From an uncultured Acidimicrobiaceae bacterium (GTDB taxonomy: Bacteria; Actinomycetota; Acidimicrobiia; Acidimicrobiales; Microtrichaceae): a DNA stretch of 6,833 bases. Of this stretch, positions 5,389 through 6,833 are shown one piece after another (the stretch's first letter is position 1; the number at the start of each line of letters is the position of its first letter). Both the position numbers and the translations under genes were made by a program. The stretch is taken from NCBI GenBank assembly GCA_937868025.1, contig CALMLJ010000404.1, forward strand, positions 1 through 6,833, given 5' to 3'. The notes under the pieces are model-generated. The model was not told the DNA's origin. It searched no databases and saw nothing but the letters and a program-made list of their open reading frames with translations.

Positions 5389-6684
5389 TCAGCTCTCGGC
5401 CAGAAGGGCACGATAGTGCTCGACGGTACGTTCGGCGGTGTTGCGCCAGCTCCAGCGGGTGATGACCCGGTCGCGGCCGGCGGCACCGATGCGGGCTGAC
5501 CCCTCGGGATCGTCGAGGGCGCGGCGGATGCCGGTGGCGAGTGCCTCGCTGTCGGCGGGAGCCACCGAGTAGCAGGTCTCGCCGTCGGAACCGGTCACTT
5601 CGGGCAGCGCGCCACCGGTCGTCGCGACGAGCGGGCAACCGGTCGCCATGGCCTCGATCGCGGGCAGGGAGAAGCCCTCGTAGAGCGACGGAACCACGGC
5701 GCACGCCGACTCGTTGTACAGCTCGACGATGCGCTCGTCGGACACGCCGGACACGAACTCGACGGCGTCCCAGAGCCCGAGCTCCTCGATCGTGCGCTGG
5801 GCGATGGAGCCCTCCTTGAGCCGGCCGATCAGCACGAGCTTGAGGTCGGGATACTCGGTCCGGAGCTTGGCGAGCGCCTCGAGCAGGAACCGTTGGCCCT
5901 TCATCGCGACGTCGGCCGACGCAGTGGAGATGATCTGGTGGGGCCGACGCTCGACGCCGGGCAGCGGCTTGAAGAGGTCGGGATCCACACCCACGGGCAC
6001 CACGAACAGCTTCTCGGGCGACACGTCGTGGGTACGGCAGATGTCGTCGTAGCTGTTCTGGGACACGGTGATGATGCGACGCAGGCGCTTGGCGACTCGG
6101 GTCTGCATCTTGGTGAAGGCGTACCAGCGGGCTTTCGCGTACTTCTGGTAGGTCGTCTCGGCGTGCTCCATCTCGATGCGACGGTCGACCGTGATCGGAT
6201 GGTGGATCGTGCCGAGGACGGGGAGGCCGGACTTCTCGATGGCGAGCAGGCCGTAGCCGAGGCACTGGTTGTCCTGCACGAGGTCGAACTCGTGGGTGCG
6301 ACGCTTGAGGTGGTCCCAGGCCCGCAGCGAGAACGCCAGGGGCTCGGGGAACGTTCCCGTGCTGAACGCCGTGACCTCGGCGAAGTCCATCCAGGTCTTC
6401 AGCTCCCACAGGCCGGGCATGCGCATCGGGAAGTGGTCGTTGTAGATGTCGAGGCTGGGCAGTTCGACGAGCGGGACGCGCTCGTCGACGATCGGGTACG
6501 GCTGGCCCGACAGCACCTCGACGTGGTGCCCGAGGTCGACCAGTGCCTTGCTGAGGTGTCGGGTGTAGACGCCCTGCCCACCCACGTGGGGCTTGCCCCG
6601 GTAGGTCAGGTAGGCGATCCGCAGCGGATCGTCGGGACCGGGGCGTCGTCTGCTGTTCGGTCCGGCGTCAGTACCAGTTTGCAT
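5389..6684 (-). CDS. Glycosyltransferase family 4 (GT-B fold)
   Basis: The 431-residue product is a retaining GT-B enzyme that transfers a sugar from a nucleotide-sugar donor, acting in the cytoplasm or at the membrane face. The N-terminal acceptor domain has RIAYLTYRGKPHVGGQGVY (22-40) with the glycine-rich loop after strand 1, and an HHPITVDRR loop (161-169). The linker is VPVGVDPDLF (229-238). The C-terminal donor domain shows DVAMKGQ (258-264, Lys262), LIGRL (285-289, Arg288) and SLYEGFSLPAIEAMATGCP (333-351), with the E-x7-E pair Glu336/Glu344. The start is ATG at 6684; a TTG at 6762 in frame would add 26 residues that do not look like a family N-terminus. A GGA lies about 5 nt and AAGGA about 12 nt upstream. 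It is the first gene of the four-gene operon. Donor sugar and acceptor cannot be read from sequence. Confidence 0.93.
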   Translation of the reverse strand: MQTGTDAGPNSRRRPGPDDPLRIAYLTYRGKPHVGGQGVYTRHLSKALVDLGHHVEVLSGQPYPIVDERVPLVELPSLDIYNDHFPMRMPGLWELKTWMDFAEVTAFSTGTFPEPLAFSLRAWDHLKRRTHEFDLVQDNQCLGYGLLAIEKSGLPVLGTIHHPITVDRRIEMEHAETTYQKYAKARWYAFTKMQTRVAKRLRRIITVSQNSYDDICRTHDVSPEKLFVVPVGVDPDLFKPLPGVERRPHQIISTASADVAMKGQRFLLEALAKLRTEYPDLKLVLIGRLKEGSIAQRTIEELGLWDAVEFVSGVSDERIVELYNESACAVVPSLYEGFSLPAIEAMATGCPLVATTGGALPEVTGSDGETCYSVAPADSEALATGIRRALDDPEGSARIGAAGRDRVITRWSWRNTAERTVEHYRALLAES

Positions 6685-6720
6685 AAGGTTCCAGCTTCCT
6701 TGGCCGCTTGGTGATCGGTC

Positions 6721-6740
6721 AAAACCGGGCAACCGGTTTT
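6721..6740. repeat. Perfect inverted repeat, 8-bp arms with 4-nt spacer
   Basis: AAAACCGG, then gcaa, then CCGGTTTT: every base of both arms pairs. It sits 36 nt upstream of the glycosyltransferase ATG. It could be an operator for a dimeric regulator, an RNA hairpin in the mRNA leader, or a short terminator for an unseen minus-strand gene beyond 6833, since four T residues end the second arm on either strand. The sequence alone does not decide between these. Confidence 0.6.
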
Positions 6741-6780
6741 CGGGGGGTTTGATTCGGTCCAAGGGCAGGTGGAGTCTCCC

Positions 6781-6805
6781 ACGCCCATGAGCGTTCTCAG
6801 GTTCC
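6781..6805 (-). promoter_or_regulatory. Weak ECF-sigma-type promoter candidate
   Basis: On the minus strand GGAAC (6805-6801) is followed by 17 nt and CGT (6783-6781), resembling the GGAAC/CGT layout of ECF sigma-factor promoters. Short motifs like this arise often by chance in GC-rich DNA, so this is only a suggestion. Confidence 0.18.
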
Positions 6806-6833
6806 GGCCGGTTCGGGGGAGAACGACAACGGG

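Larger units (their letters stand above)
6685..6833. other. Gene-free leader/promoter region of the glycosyltransferase operon
   Basis: No convincing gene lies in these 149 bp. A short minus-strand frame running to 6788 overlaps the glycosyltransferase start and has no family features. The region holds a perfect inverted repeat (6721-6740), an imperfect direct repeat (6733-6746 and 6808-6819) and a weak ECF-type promoter match. It probably contains the operon promoter. Confidence 0.6.

Noticed and set aside
5375..6409. N-terminal extension of the second methyltransferase, giving 598 residues
   Set aside because: The extra 345 residues are an out-of-frame, Arg/Pro-rich reading of the glycosyltransferase gene; the real enzyme starts at ATG 5374.
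5893..6714. Plus-strand open frame of 273 codons opposite the glycosyltransferase
   Set aside because: It is antisense to a GT4 gene with intact donor and acceptor motifs; no domain of its own.
6606..6788. Minus-strand frame of 60 codons beginning at ATG 6788
   Set aside because: It crosses the glycosyltransferase start in another frame and has no signal, domain or clear ribosome site; a leader peptide cannot be excluded but is not supported.

Overview
The window is very GC-rich with dense, closely packed genes. Codon use, leaderless-looking starts and protein types all point to a free-living actinobacterium (Actinomycetota). An Acidimicrobiia/Ilumatobacter-like source is my guess, not something the sequence proves. 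I see seven protein genes, one cut by the left edge, and no RNA genes, mobile elements or CRISPR arrays.

Left block, positions 1-1966, minus strand: an acyl-CoA thioesterase II (TesB type) is followed after 28 nt by a lipoprotein of the PQQ-dependent glucose/sorbosone dehydrogenase family, whose 3' end lies beyond position 1. These two probably share a transcript. A 91-bp divergent promoter region (1967-2057) separates them from a plus-strand pair. That pair is a GtrA-family four-helix membrane protein and a class I SAM methyltransferase, coupled by a TGATG stop/start overlap. Both divergent genes have a -10-like hexamer exactly 6 nt before the start codon, as expected for leaderless mRNAs.

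Right block, positions 3270-6684, minus strand: a tight four-gene operon. In order of transcription it encodes a GT4 glycosyltransferase, a second class I SAM methyltransferase, an alpha/alpha-barrel protein (of the kind often labelled 'prenyltransferase' but looking more like a six-hairpin glycosidase), and a 96-residue single-pass membrane protein with a signal peptide. Junctions are a 14-nt gap, a 14-nt overlap and an 8-nt overlap. The two blocks converge at 3251-3269.

The 149 bp upstream of the glycosyltransferase (6685-6833) have no gene. They hold a perfect 8-bp inverted repeat and an imperfect direct repeat that may be regulatory.

Taken together, the right block looks like a pathway that builds or trims a methylated glycoside or glycolipid at the cell envelope; the product is unknown. 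GtrA and its partner methyltransferase could serve a related envelope role, but nothing in the sequence links them directly.
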